The notes under the pieces: model-generated | What the model was told of the DNA's origin: nothing | Databases searched by the model: none | The model's input: only the letters and a program-made list of their open reading frames with translations | Part shown: positions 51,740 to 60,668 of the stretch, one piece after another | Position numbering within the stretch: the stretch's first letter is position 1 | Layout of the letters: every line of letters begins with the position of its first letter | Source: Parvibaculum sp039680535 | Lineage (GTDB): Bacteria > Pseudomonadota > Alphaproteobacteria > Parvibaculales > Parvibaculaceae | Direction of reading: 5' to 3' | Assembly: GCF_039680535.1 (NCBI RefSeq) | Contig: NZ_JBDKSS010000008.1 | Coordinates: 186,001-250,000 of the forward strand | DNA length: 64,000 nucleotides | Translations under genes and position numbers: made by a program

Positions 51740-53125
51740 TCAAACCGTCACGGGAGGAAGCGAAATGGTCGCGCGCAGGCCCGGATTATTGTCTTGGAAT
51801 GCAAGCCGCCCACCGTGCAGCCGCACCACGGCGGCGACCAGGCTGAGGCCGAGGCCGCTGCCCGGCGTATTGCGGCTGCTCTCCAGCCGCACGAAACGCT
51901 CCAGAACATGCGCCCGCTCTTTCTGCGGAATGCCCACGCCGTGGTCATCAACACTGATGAGCACCCGGCCCGCCGCGTCGGCCTTGACCGAAACGACAAT
52001 GAGCGGCTCGACATTCCCGTTCAGCGGACGTCCATGCTTGATTGCATTGTCGATCAGGTTGACGACCGCCTGCGACAGAAGCTCGCGATTGCCGCTGACG
52101 GAAAGCCCGGCCTGCGCATCGACATCGAGTCGCAATCCGCTTTCCTCGGCAAGCGGCTCATAGAGTTCCGCCGCGTCTGCGACGATCACTGCGGGATCGA
52201 TCACATTCATCGTCTCGCGCAGCGACCCAGCCTCCGCCCGTGCGATCATCAGAAGCGCATTGAACGTACCCAGCAGATTGTCCGCCTCGGCAATCGTCCG
52301 CTCCAGCGCCTGACGATATTCCTCGGGCGAGGCGTCCTTGAGCAGCGTCACTTCAAGGCGGCTGCGCAGACGGTTGAGCGGGCTCCTGAGATCATGCGCC
52401 ACATTGTCCGTGACCTGGCGCATGCCGGTCATCAGCGCTTCGATCTGGTCGAGCATGTCGTTGAGGTTGCGCGCGAGCTGATCGAGCTCGTCGCCCGTGC
52501 CCGCGATGGGAAGACGTTGGGAGAGATCACCTCGCATGATGCTGCTGCTCGTGCGATTGATCGCGTCGACGCGGGCGAGCATGTTGCGGCTCATGACGAG
52601 CCCGCCTGCAAGGCCGAGCGCCACCGTAAGTCCGATCGCCCAGAATAGTGCGTTGGTGATCAGGCTTTCGATGATGCGCCGTTCCTGCACATCGCGTCCG
52701 ACAAGCAGAAAGAACCCCTCAGGCAGAACGAATGCCCGTGCCCGCGCGGCCTTCACCTCGACGCGGTCAACGACCTTGCGATTGTAGAAGAAGTCCATCC
52801 ATCCGTCGGGACCGGGCGCCGCCGTCGGCCGCACGTCGATATTGCCCGCCAGCACCTGCCCATTGGGACCGGTCACAAGATAGAGGCCCTGCCCCGGATC
52901 GCGCGAACGCTGGATGACGGTGTGAACGAGAAGCGGCAAGCCGCCCTGCGCATATTGCTCAGCAAGGCCGGTGATCTCGGCCTGCACGGCCTCGTCCGTC
53001 TGGCGCACGAGAAAGCCTGCCGTGTTCCAATAGACATAGGCAAGCAGCGTGATCGCGGAAGCCGCGAAAAGCGCCAGATAAAGGACCGCGAGCCGGAAGG
53101 TCGAGGTCTTGAGGAGATTAATCAG
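51740..53125 (-). CDS. sensor histidine kinase of OmpR/PhoQ type (FeuQ-like), non-canonical start
   Basis: 461 residues if translation begins at CTG 53125, which overlaps the response-regulator stop. Between there and GTG 53008 there is no ATG, GTG or TTG in frame, yet that stretch encodes a typical first transmembrane helix (STFRLAVLYLALFAASAITLLAYVYW); starting at GTG 53008 (422 residues) would lose it. Then a periplasmic sensor domain, second helix (ALFWAIGLTVALGLAGGLVM), HAMP, HisKA with VAHDLRSPLNRLRSRLE, and HATPase (NLIDNAIKHGRP, DHGVGIPQKER, GSGLGLSLVAAVV). Partner of the regulator at 53118-53795. In rhizobia a comparable kinase sits between degP and glnE (from memory). Confidence 0.87.
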   Translation of the reverse strand: MINLLKTSTFRLAVLYLALFAASAITLLAYVYWNTAGFLVRQTDEAVQAEITGLAEQYAQGGLPLLVHTVIQRSRDPGQGLYLVTGPNGQVLAGNIDVRPTAAPGPDGWMDFFYNRKVVDRVEVKAARARAFVLPEGFFLLVGRDVQERRIIESLITNALFWAIGLTVALGLAGGLVMSRNMLARVDAINRTSSSIMRGDLSQRLPIAGTGDELDQLARNLNDMLDQIEALMTGMRQVTDNVAHDLRSPLNRLRSRLEVTLLKDASPEEYRQALERTIAEADNLLGTFNALLMIARAEAGSLRETMNVIDPAVIVADAAELYEPLAEESGLRLDVDAQAGLSVSGNRELLSQAVVNLIDNAIKHGRPLNGNVEPLIVVSVKADAAGRVLISVDDHGVGIPQKERAHVLERFVRLESSRNTPGSGLGLSLVAAVVRLHGGRLAFQDNNPGLRATISLPPVTV

Positions 53126-53795
53126 CCGCGCGTAGCGAATAACCAGCTCCCCGGACCGTATGCAGCAAGGGCTGTCTGAAATTCTTGTCGATCTTGGCGC
53201 GAAGGCGCGAGATATGCACGTCGATCACATTGGTCTGCGGGTCGAAGTGATATTCCCAGACATTTTCGAGCAGCATCGTGCGGGTGACGACTTGCCCCGC
53301 ATGCTTCATCAGATATTCGAGCAGCCGGAATTCGCGCGGCTGCAGGTCGATCTCCTGCCCGGCGCGCACCACTTTTCGCGCCAGCAGATCGACCTCAAGG
53401 TCGCTCACCTGAAGCCGTGTGCGCACCTGATCCGGGTTGGAGCGGCGCACCAGCACCTCGATGCGCGCGAGAAGCTCGGCAAAGGAATATGGCTTCGTCA
53501 GATAATCGTCGCCACCCGCCTTGAGCCCCATGATGCGGTCGTCGACTTCACCAAGCGCCGAGAGGATCAGCACGGGCGTGCTGATGCCCTCCGCACGAAG
53601 CGTGGTGACGACACTGAGCCCGTCGCGCCTCGGCAACATGCGATCGACGATCATCACGTCATAGGGGCTCGAAAGTCCGAGCGTCAGGCCTTCTTCGCCG
53701 TCAGCCGCATGGTCGACGATATGTCCACTCTCGCGTAAGCCCCGAACAAGATAGGCCGCCGCTTCGAGATCATCTTCGATGACGAGAATCCGCAT
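53118..53795 (-). CDS. OmpR-family response regulator
   Basis: 225 residues. Receiver domain with acidic pair E7-D8-D9, phosphoacceptor D51 (VMIVDRMLP) and K101 (DYLTKPYSF). C-terminal winged helix: LEVDLLARKVVRAGQEIDLQPREFRLLEYLMKHAGQVVTRTMLLENVW and VIDVHISRLRAKID. Overlaps the kinase gene by a few bases and follows degP by about 70 nt, with a hairpin between. It may control degP through the repeats upstream of that gene. Confidence 0.95.
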   Translation of the reverse strand: MRILVIEDDLEAAAYLVRGLRESGHIVDHAADGEEGLTLGLSSPYDVMIVDRMLPRRDGLSVVTTLRAEGISTPVLILSALGEVDDRIMGLKAGGDDYLTKPYSFAELLARIEVLVRRSNPDQVRTRLQVSDLEVDLLARKVVRAGQEIDLQPREFRLLEYLMKHAGQVVTRTMLLENVWEYHFDPQTNVIDVHISRLRAKIDKNFRQPLLHTVRGAGYSLRAAD

Positions 53796-53829
53796 GGGGG
53801 GTCACGCCTCAATCGCACATCTGTGAATT

Positions 53830-53857
53830 TCCGGCGCCGGACCAGCCCGGCGCCGGA
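53830..53857 (-). terminator. hairpin between degP and the response regulator
   Basis: CCGGCGCCGG repeated in inverted sense (53831-53840 and 53847-53856) around a 6-nt loop, 10 nt after the degP stop, followed by AATT on the minus strand. Likely a partial terminator separating degP from the two-component genes. Confidence 0.6.
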
Positions 53858-53867
53858 TACCGCTTCA

Positions 53868-55373
53868 TCAAGCCTTGTTGATCGTCAGCGCGACGAAGCG
53901 CTGCTGATCCTGACTGCGGAGAAGAAGGAGAACGGACTGCTTGCTCGCCTTCTTCGCCTCCTTCACGCCCTGGACGACATCTGCCGGCGTCTTAACTTCC
54001 TTGCCGGAAATCTTGATGATGACGTCGCCGGCCTGAATGCCCTTCTCGGCGGCTTCGCTGTTGGGATCGACGCTCTGCACGACGACGCCTTCGTCGCTTT
54101 GCGTCAGGGCAAGCCCAAGACTCTGCGTCGCTTCTTCTGCAGTCGGAGCACTATCTTCCGCCGAAGCCGTATCGAGCTTGTCGGGGAAGAGCGCGATCGC
54201 AACCTTGATCGCCTTCTCCTTGCCGTCGCGCCACAAAACGACATTGGCGTTGGTGCCCGGCTTCAGGTCTGCGACCGAGCGGCTCACATCGCGCACATCG
54301 ACCATGTCTTTGCCATTGAGCCCCGTGATGACGTCACCCGGCTGGATGCCGGCCTTGGCGGCGGGGCTGGCGGGTGTGACCTCCGCGACGAGCGCACCCT
54401 TCGGCTTGTCGAGCGAGAGAGACGCCGCAAGATCGGGATCGACTGGCTGAATGCTGACGCCGAGCCAGCCGCGCGTCACCTTGCCGTGATTGCGAAGCTG
54501 GTCGATGACGCCGGAAGCGATGTTCGACGGGATCGCGAAGCCGATGCCGACGCTGCCGCCCGTCGGCGAGTAGATGGCCGTGTTCACGCCGACGACATTG
54601 CCATGAATGTCGAAGGTCGGGCCGCCCGAATTGCCACGGTTGATCGAAGCGTCGATCTGGAGGAAATCGTCATAGGGGCCCGCGCCGATTTCGCGACCGC
54701 GCGCCGAGACGATGCCGCTGGTCACCGTACCGCCAAGGCCGAACGGATTGCCGACCGCCAACACCCAGTCGCCGACGCGCAGCTTGTCGGAGTCGCCGAA
54801 TGCCACATAGGGAACGGGCTTCGCCGTCTTGACCTTGAGGAGAGCGAGGTCCGTCTTCGGGTCCCGTCCCACGAGCTTTGCCGACAGCTCGCTGCTGTCG
54901 TTGAAGACAACCGTGATTTCCTTGCCGTTCTGCACCACGTGATTGTTGGTGACGACATAACCGTCGGCCGTGATGAAGAAGCCGGAGCCCTGGGCCATCG
55001 CCTTGCGCTTCAGCGGCTTGCCGTCCGGTCCCTTGGGCTGGAGCTGCTTGAAGAACTTCTCGAAGGGGCTGCCGGGCGGCAGCGGAATGTCGGGCATGGC
55101 GGCGTCGGTGGCCGCCTCTTCCTCGACCACCTTGATGCTGACGACGGCGGGCGACACTTTCTCGACGAGATCGGCAAAGCTCGGCAGGGTCGAGAGTTCG
55201 GTGCGCTGCTGCGAAGGCGCGTTGAGCGGGGCGGTCTGGGCGAAGGCGGGCGCCGTTCCCCATGCCCCCAAACCCCAGCCACCAATGCCAATGGCGCAAG
55301 CGGTCGCAAGCGCCGTGGCGCGACGCGCGGTCTTGCGCGCCTGAAGGCCGCGTTGGGGAGCGCTGTTCGTCAT
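53868..55373 (-). CDS. degP: periplasmic serine protease DegP/HtrA
   Basis: 501 residues from ATG 55373 with CAGGAG upstream. Long N-region (about 20 residues) then a hydrophobic signal segment ending PAFA-QTA. Trypsin-like domain with complete triad: H145 (TNNHVV), D175 (KTDLALL), S249 (RGNSGGP). Two PDZ domains follow (GALVAEVTPASPAAKAGIQPGDVITGLNGK and GVVVQSVDPNSEAAEKGIQAGDVIIKISGK). Chaperone/protease for misfolded envelope proteins. Downstream of ccmH and upstream of the two-component pair. Confidence 0.96.
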   Translation of the reverse strand: MTNSAPQRGLQARKTARRATALATACAIGIGGWGLGAWGTAPAFAQTAPLNAPSQQRTELSTLPSFADLVEKVSPAVVSIKVVEEEAATDAAMPDIPLPPGSPFEKFFKQLQPKGPDGKPLKRKAMAQGSGFFITADGYVVTNNHVVQNGKEITVVFNDSSELSAKLVGRDPKTDLALLKVKTAKPVPYVAFGDSDKLRVGDWVLAVGNPFGLGGTVTSGIVSARGREIGAGPYDDFLQIDASINRGNSGGPTFDIHGNVVGVNTAIYSPTGGSVGIGFAIPSNIASGVIDQLRNHGKVTRGWLGVSIQPVDPDLAASLSLDKPKGALVAEVTPASPAAKAGIQPGDVITGLNGKDMVDVRDVSRSVADLKPGTNANVVLWRDGKEKAIKVAIALFPDKLDTASAEDSAPTAEEATQSLGLALTQSDEGVVVQSVDPNSEAAEKGIQAGDVIIKISGKEVKTPADVVQGVKEAKKASKQSVLLLLRSQDQQRFVALTINKA

Positions 55374-55495
55374 ATCGTGAACTCCTGTGGCTGTGACTGC
55401 CGCCATGGGCGGCGCTATTATCTCGATCTTCCGGCTCCGGGCCGTCTCTGAAGCCGGCTCATGACCGTCGGCGAAACCGAGGCACATCCCTGCCC

Positions 55496-55553
55496 TGAGA
55501 CATTCGGGCATCATGCATTACCAATTCATGTCTCAAACATTACGTTTTGGTAA
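55496..55553. promoter_or_regulatory. nested repeats in the degP promoter region
   Basis: TGAGACAT (55496-55503) and ATGTCTCA (55528-55535) form an inverted repeat with a 24-bp spacer; TTACCAA / TTGGTAA form another (55518-55524 and 55547-55553); CATTAC recurs 22 bp apart (55516 and 55538), i.e. two helical turns. The stretch is AT-rich compared with its surroundings and lies 120-180 nt before the degP ATG. Confidence 0.5.
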
Positions 55554-55640
55554 GGCATAATGATGGCGGAGAATGGCGTCGCCAGGCCTGCGCGGGAAAA
55601 TCTCGGCCCGGATTCGGGCATTTGAGCGGCGAGAATTGGC

Positions 55641-56096
55641 CTATTCCGGGCGGCCCAGCAATTTGTCGAGCCGGGCCTTTTCCTCGGCGTCGAGTGCGGG
55701 GGCCGTCCCCTGTCGGCTCCGGCGAAAGACCGACCACGTAATGGCGGCTCCGATCAGCAGCGCCGCCAGCGGGCCGAACCAGAGTGCCCAGGTCGAAGGC
55801 TCGAAACGGGGTTTCAGCAGCGCGAATTCGCCGTAGCGCGCGACGATGTAATCGACGACCTGCTTGTCGTCATCGCCCGCAACGATGCGCTCACGGACGA
55901 TGCGCCGCAGATCCTTGGCAAGATCCGCATTGGAGTCGTCAATCGACTGGTTCTGACAAACCAGACACCGCAGTTCCTTCGAAATTGCCCGCGCCCGGGC
56001 CTCCTGCACGGGATCCTTCAATTGCTCGCCCGGGTCGACGGCAAAGGCCGCGCCGGCAACGAACAGCATCAGGAGCGAAAGGACGAGCGCGCGCAT
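55641..56096 (-). CDS. ccmH: cytochrome c-type biogenesis protein CcmH/CycL
   Basis: 151 residues. Signal peptide or N-terminal helix (MRALVLSLLMLFVAGAAFA), the redox motif LRCLVCQNQSIDDSNADLAKDLR with C44 and C47, then a C-terminal transmembrane helix (LWFGPLAALLIGAAITWSVF) and basic tail. Reduces apocytochrome c cysteines for heme ligation. Starts 3 nt after the ccmF stop. Confidence 0.96.
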   Translation of the reverse strand: MRALVLSLLMLFVAGAAFAVDPGEQLKDPVQEARARAISKELRCLVCQNQSIDDSNADLAKDLRRIVRERIVAGDDDKQVVDYIVARYGEFALLKPRFEPSTWALWFGPLAALLIGAAITWSVFRRSRQGTAPALDAEEKARLDKLLGRPE

Positions 56097-56099
56097 CGC

Positions 56100-58082
56100 C
56101 TACTCCGCCGGTTGCGCGGCAAGCCGCGCGCGCGCGCGGTTCGGCGCGCCAATGCGATAGCGCCGGTCGGTGAGCGAGACAATGCCGCCCGCCGCCATGA
56201 TCATGCCACCCACCCATATCCATGGCGCAAGATTGTTGTAATAGGCACGCAAGGTCCAGGCGCCCTGACCGTTCTCGTCGCCGATGACGATGTAGAGATC
56301 GGCAAAGCCCGTGGTGCGGATCGCCGCCTCGGTCTTTTCCTGGCGCTCGACCGGAAAACTACGCTTTTCCGGCAGCATCAGGGCCACGTCGCGCCCATCG
56401 CGGGTCACGCGGACAACGCCGACCAGTGCCTGATAATTGGGCCCGTTGCGCATGCCGACTTTTTCGAGCGTCAGCGTGTAACCCGCAAGCTCGGCGCTGT
56501 CGCCGACCTTGAGCGCGGTCACAACCTCCTGTCGCCACGCCGTCGTACCGACAATGCCCGCGACCACGATGCCAAGGCCGCCATGGGCAAATGCCATGCC
56601 CCACGAGGCACGAGGCAGGCGCAGCGCGCGGCGGAAGCTCTCGCGAATATTCCCCGAGAAAAGCCCGATGCGCCACGCAACTTCAAAGAACGCCCCCGCG
56701 ATGAGCCAGGCGGCAAGCCCCATGCCCAACGCAGCGAGCCACGGCCCCCTTGTCTGGAAAGCCAGCACCGCGACAACGACGATGATCGCCGCGACACCCG
56801 CGCCCATGAGCCGCTCGCTCGCCGCGACGAGATCGGACCGCTTCCACTTGAGCAGCGGGCCGATCGGCACAAGGCAGAAGAGCGGGATCATCAGCGGCAC
56901 GAAGGTCATGTTGAAGAAGGGAGCGCCCACTGTGATCTTCGGGCCACCCATTGCGTCCAGGAACAGCGGATAGAGCGTGCCGATGAAAACCGCCGCCGCG
57001 GCCGCGGCCAGCAGCAGGTTGTTCATGACCAGCGCCCCTTCCCGGCTCAACGGCGCAAAGAGCCCTTCAGCCTTCAGCACGGGGGCGCGCCAGCCATAAA
57101 GCGTCAGCGCCCCGCCGATGAAGAAGACGAGAATGCCGAGGATCGCAATGCCGCGCGAGGGATCGACAGCAAAGGCGTGGACCGATGTCAGTACGCCCGA
57201 ACGGACGAGGAAAGTGCCGACCAGCGAAAGCGAGAAGGCAAAGATGGCCAGGAGAATGGTCCAGCTTTTCAGCACGCCGCGCTTTTCCGCAACGATGGCG
57301 GAATGGAGAAGCGCGGTGGCGACAAGCCAGGGCATCAGCGAGGCATTTTCCACCGGGTCCCAGAACCAGAAACCGCCCCAGCCCAGCGTGTAATAGGCCC
57401 ACCACGAGCCCATGGCGATGCCGACCGTCAGCGGAATCCAGGCGGCGAGCGTCCAGGGCCGAACCCAGCGCGCCCAGCTCGCATCGACCCGCCCCTCGAT
57501 CAGCGCCGCAATGGCGAACGAGAAAGCCATCGAAAGGCCGACATAGCCCGCATAGAGGAAGGGCGGATGGAAGGCGAGCGCTGGGTCCTGAAGGATCGGA
57601 TTGAGACCGTTGCCTTCGATAGGCGCCGGATCGAGCCTGAGGAAAGGATTTGAGGTGAAGAGAATGAAGCCGAGAAAGGCGACGCCGATCACCGCCTGAA
57701 CGGCAAGGACGCGCGCGCGAAGCGCGTCCGGCAGATTGCCGCCAAAAAGCGCGACCATCGCACCGTAGAACGAAAGGATCAGAACCCAGAGGACCATCGA
57801 GCCCTCGTGGTTACCCCAGACGCCGGCGATCTTGTAAATGAGTGGCTTGGCGGTATGCGAATTCTTCGCCACCAGCGCGACGGAAAAATCGGACGTGAGG
57901 AAGGCATGCATCAGCGCCGCAAAGGCGATGGCGATGAGCACGAATTGAACCAGAGCTGCGGGCGCCGCAACCGCCATCAGCGCAGAATCGCGCCGCTGCG
58001 CGCCGATCATCGGCACGACCATTTGCAGGATCGCCACCGCCAGCGCGAGGGTCAGCGCGAAATGGCCGAGTTCTACGATCAT
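56100..58082 (-). CDS. ccmF: heme lyase CcmF/CycK
   Basis: 660 residues, about 15 transmembrane helices, usual CcmF length. The periplasmic tryptophan-rich heme signature is present (GWGGFWFWDPVENASLMPWLVATALLHS), with NSHTAKPLIYKIAGVWGNHEGSMVLWVLILS at the N-terminal side. Transfers heme from CcmE to apocytochrome c together with CcmH and CcmI. Overlaps ccmE by four bases (ATGA). Confidence 0.97.
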   Translation of the reverse strand: MIVELGHFALTLALAVAILQMVVPMIGAQRRDSALMAVAAPAALVQFVLIAIAFAALMHAFLTSDFSVALVAKNSHTAKPLIYKIAGVWGNHEGSMVLWVLILSFYGAMVALFGGNLPDALRARVLAVQAVIGVAFLGFILFTSNPFLRLDPAPIEGNGLNPILQDPALAFHPPFLYAGYVGLSMAFSFAIAALIEGRVDASWARWVRPWTLAAWIPLTVGIAMGSWWAYYTLGWGGFWFWDPVENASLMPWLVATALLHSAIVAEKRGVLKSWTILLAIFAFSLSLVGTFLVRSGVLTSVHAFAVDPSRGIAILGILVFFIGGALTLYGWRAPVLKAEGLFAPLSREGALVMNNLLLAAAAAAVFIGTLYPLFLDAMGGPKITVGAPFFNMTFVPLMIPLFCLVPIGPLLKWKRSDLVAASERLMGAGVAAIIVVVAVLAFQTRGPWLAALGMGLAAWLIAGAFFEVAWRIGLFSGNIRESFRRALRLPRASWGMAFAHGGLGIVVAGIVGTTAWRQEVVTALKVGDSAELAGYTLTLEKVGMRNGPNYQALVGVVRVTRDGRDVALMLPEKRSFPVERQEKTEAAIRTTGFADLYIVIGDENGQGAWTLRAYYNNLAPWIWVGGMIMAAGGIVSLTDRRYRIGAPNRARARLAAQPAE

Positions 58083-58549
58083 TGAGCCGCGCCTTTTCCT
58101 TCGTCCTGTTTCATCTGGCCCTCTTCCCAGCGGCCCGACTTCTTTAGCGCCTTGGCGACTTCGGGCGGCATGTATTTCTCGTCATGCTTGGCCAGCACCG
58201 AATCCGCGACGAAAACGCCTTCGGGACCGATGGCACCCTCGGCGACAACGCCCTGCCCCTCGCGGAAGAGGTCGGGAACAATTCCGGTATAGGAGACGGT
58301 CACCGATTTCGCGAGGTCCGTCACCACGAATTTGATGGTCGCGGGGCCCGTGTGCTCGACCGAGCCGTTCTCGACGAGGCCGCCCAGGCGGAACCGTGTT
58401 CCCGGCCCGATCCCTTTTTCCACAACTTCCGTAGGGCTATAGAAAAAGACGATGTTGTCGCGCATCGCGTAGAGCACCAGCCCGATCGCAATGCCGACAA
58501 TGCCAAGGCCCAAGGCAATAAAGCCGGCACGGCGCTGTTTGCGCGTCAT
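58079..58549 (-). CDS. ccmE: heme chaperone CcmE/CycJ
   Basis: 156 residues. N-terminal anchor (GFIALGLGIVGIAIGLVLYAM), OB-fold domain, and the heme-binding histidine H122 in the LAKHDEKYMPPEV motif with the following tyrosine. Holds heme covalently in the periplasm before transfer by CcmF. Separated from the chitosanase-like gene upstream by 101 nt, which may hold its own promoter. Confidence 0.97.
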   Translation of the reverse strand: MTRKQRRAGFIALGLGIVGIAIGLVLYAMRDNIVFFYSPTEVVEKGIGPGTRFRLGGLVENGSVEHTGPATIKFVVTDLAKSVTVSYTGIVPDLFREGQGVVAEGAIGPEGVFVADSVLAKHDEKYMPPEVAKALKKSGRWEEGQMKQDEGKGAAQ

Positions 58550-58650
58550 GTTTTTCCTATCCCCGATTTCGAGACGCCGAAGGTATAGCCCAAGAGCGGG
58601 CGGTTCTTAACTGCAATTTGGTCGCGGCCCCACCTGCCCCTTTGCAGCCG

Positions 58651-59370
58651 TCAGCTTGCTCCTCCATCGGCCAAAGCGTTCGGGAGGCCGAGCGACGCGA
58701 GATCGATGCGGACGCCACGCACGCGCAGCGGAAGGTCGAGCCGCCAGTTTCCGCTCCCGATAAGGAGCCGGAACTCATCCATGCGGTAGACCGTGCGCCG
58801 CAGAAGCGGATTGGAATGGGTCGCAAGCCAGTCGCGGCGCTCCGCAACATAAGCCGCGATCCAGGACCGCTCGCCCAGCCGCGCCGCTTCGCCATGCTCC
58901 CTCGATGTTCGCTCGCGAAGAACACGCCATGAGCCGTGGACATGGCTGTCATAGATGACGGCAGCGGCGAGCGCGGTCGAAAGCCCCAATGCGACGGCGG
59001 CCTTCGTCGCAGGCGCCCAATAGGCGCGGTCGAAGAAACGATCCTGCACGTCCTGCATCGCGGGATCTCCACCCGCTGCCTTCAGCGCGGCGTGAAACGC
59101 CTGATCGCGGTCGAGGCTGAGGTCGATGGCGGCAAGCCTCTCCAGATAGGGAGTCAGCGCATCACCGCGATCGGCCTTCGGCTCGTCGCAATATGCCTGG
59201 ATGAGAAGATGGAGATTGCCACTTGCGAGCGTCGCCTGCGAACGGCCATAGGTGAGATGGCCGGCATCGCCGGGCAGCAGGGTTACGCTCGCGTAATCGC
59301 CGCGCGCGCGTCCTGTCTCGAAGATGTTGACGATGGCTTGCGCCGTTCTCTTCTGAAGTTCCGTGAGCAT
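58651..59370 (-). CDS. GH46 chitosanase-like protein without signal peptide
   Basis: 239 residues from ATG 59370 with AGGAAGGGA just upstream; an ATG at 59394 is possible. The N-terminal segment TELQKRTAQAIVNIFETGRARGDYASVTLLPGDAGHLTYGRSQ matches the family 46 glycoside hydrolase opening, with putative catalytic E18 and D35 at the right spacing. The helical remainder (QDRFFDRAYWAPATKAAVALGLSTALAAAVIYDSHVHGS) is also family-like. No export signal, which is odd for an enzyme acting on chitosan or peptidoglycan-like polymers; it may act inside cells, be released by lysis, or be a diverged hydrolase. It interrupts the ccmI-ccmE order seen in other alphaproteobacteria. Confidence 0.78.
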   Translation of the reverse strand: MLTELQKRTAQAIVNIFETGRARGDYASVTLLPGDAGHLTYGRSQATLASGNLHLLIQAYCDEPKADRGDALTPYLERLAAIDLSLDRDQAFHAALKAAGGDPAMQDVQDRFFDRAYWAPATKAAVALGLSTALAAAVIYDSHVHGSWRVLRERTSREHGEAARLGERSWIAAYVAERRDWLATHSNPLLRRTVYRMDEFRLLIGSGNWRLDLPLRVRGVRIDLASLGLPNALADGGAS

Positions 59371-59432
59371 TCCATTCCCTTCCTGATGATCCATATGCGG
59401 AGCATAAGAAGGGAACGACCAGCGGGGACAAA

Positions 59433-60569
59433 TCAGGGAAGGGCCTTCTCCGCTTCATCAAGGCGGGCAAGTGCCGCCTTGTCATTCACGAAGGCCTGCC
59501 GAGCCTTCGCAAGCGAGGCCAGCGCTTCGGGCTTCTTGCCAAGCACGCCATAGGCCCGGACAAGCCGCAGCCAGCCTTCGATATCATTGGGTGATTTTTC
59601 GAGGCGCGCCGCAAGTCCGCCGACCATGCCCTCGATCATCTTCTGGCGTTCTTCGGGCGACATGTTGGCCGCAGCGCCAACCTGCGCCGCATCCGGCCCC
59701 GGTGCCGTTGCGCCGGACGCGCCCGGATTCTCGAGCCGCGCGAGTTCCGCCTCGAGGCTCGCGCGCCACGGAGCATCCTTGGGCGCCGAAGCGAGAAGCG
59801 ACTTCCAGCGGGCGATGGCGGCGTCCTTCTTTCCAGCCTCGACCTCTGCCGCGCCCAGATAATACTGGGCGCGCGGTTCGTGCGGATCGAGCGCCACGGC
59901 CTTCTGAAAATCGTCGTGCGCCTTGGGAGCAATCCCACCCGCTGCAAAAACCTTCGCCTCGCCTCTCGCCGCAAGCCGCGCGGCGGTTTCGCCGCCCAGC
60001 GCAATCGCCTGCGACCAGGCATTCGCCGCATCGTCAAAACGGCGTTGGCGAACATAGGCAGGCGCAAGCACTTCCCAGCCGCGCAGATCCTTGGGATCAG
60101 CCTTCAGATGCTCTTCGACGCGGAGCACCAGCGCATCGAGCGGCAATTGCTCAACCGGCGCAGCCATGCGCTCCTTGAACGGCTCATCGGGAAGCCCCGG
60201 CGATCCCAGAGCGAGATAAAGGCCAAGCGAAATCGCCGGCACCGCAACGATGACGGCAAGAGCCACGGCGCGAGCCGAAAACCCGTTGCGGACACCCGGC
60301 CTCGCCCGCTCATTCTCCATAGCGTCGGCGGCCGCGAGCAGGCGGCGAGAAACCTCCACCTTTGCGGCCTCCGCTTCGGCGGGTTCGATGACGCCGCGTT
60401 CCACGTCGCGCTCCACCTCGGCGAGCTGGTCGCGATAAAGCGCGACCTCGCGATCGGCTCCACCCGCCGCTTTCGTCCGGCGCAGCGGCCGCAGCACGGC
60501 GGCAATCACCGCCGCGGTCATGACGGCGAAAAAGAACCAAAGCAGCAGGTCTGAGAAGGTCTGGGACAA
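59433..60569 (-). CDS. ccmI: cytochrome c biogenesis protein CcmI/CycH
   Basis: About 378 residues from TTG 60569; GTG 60614 would add 15 basic residues and neither has a convincing Shine-Dalgarno. N-terminal helix (LLLWFFFAVMTAAVIAAVLRPL), cytoplasmic coiled segment (YRDQLAEVERDVERGVIEPAEAEAAKVEVSRRLL), second helix (AVALAVIVAVPAISLGLYLALG), then a periplasmic TPR domain. This is the CcmI architecture: apocytochrome chaperone for the CcmF/H complex. First gene of the ccm block, followed by the GH46-like insertion. Confidence 0.9.
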   Translation of the reverse strand: MSQTFSDLLLWFFFAVMTAAVIAAVLRPLRRTKAAGGADREVALYRDQLAEVERDVERGVIEPAEAEAAKVEVSRRLLAAADAMENERARPGVRNGFSARAVALAVIVAVPAISLGLYLALGSPGLPDEPFKERMAAPVEQLPLDALVLRVEEHLKADPKDLRGWEVLAPAYVRQRRFDDAANAWSQAIALGGETAARLAARGEAKVFAAGGIAPKAHDDFQKAVALDPHEPRAQYYLGAAEVEAGKKDAAIARWKSLLASAPKDAPWRASLEAELARLENPGASGATAPGPDAAQVGAAANMSPEERQKMIEGMVGGLAARLEKSPNDIEGWLRLVRAYGVLGKKPEALASLAKARQAFVNDKAALARLDEAEKALP

Positions 60570-60632
60570 GGCAGGCTCGGTCTTGAGGGGGCGGGCGCGG
60601 GACTTGGGCCGCACCTGTATAGAGGCTTGCGG

Positions 60633-60653
60633 GCGAGCCGGGAAGCGGCTCGC
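60633..60653 (-). terminator. hairpin after the Hsp70-like gene
   Basis: GCGAGCCG-GGAAG-CGGCTCGC, perfect 8-bp stem, 15 nt beyond the stop at 60669. No U-tract. Confidence 0.5.
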
Positions 60654-60668
60654 TGCCGCATGCCCCCC

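Noticed and set aside
53823..57653. Two plus-strand open frames of over 540 codons (53823-55451 and 56022-57653)
   Set aside because: Antisense to degP and ccmF respectively; arginine/alanine-rich shadow composition and no ribosome sites.
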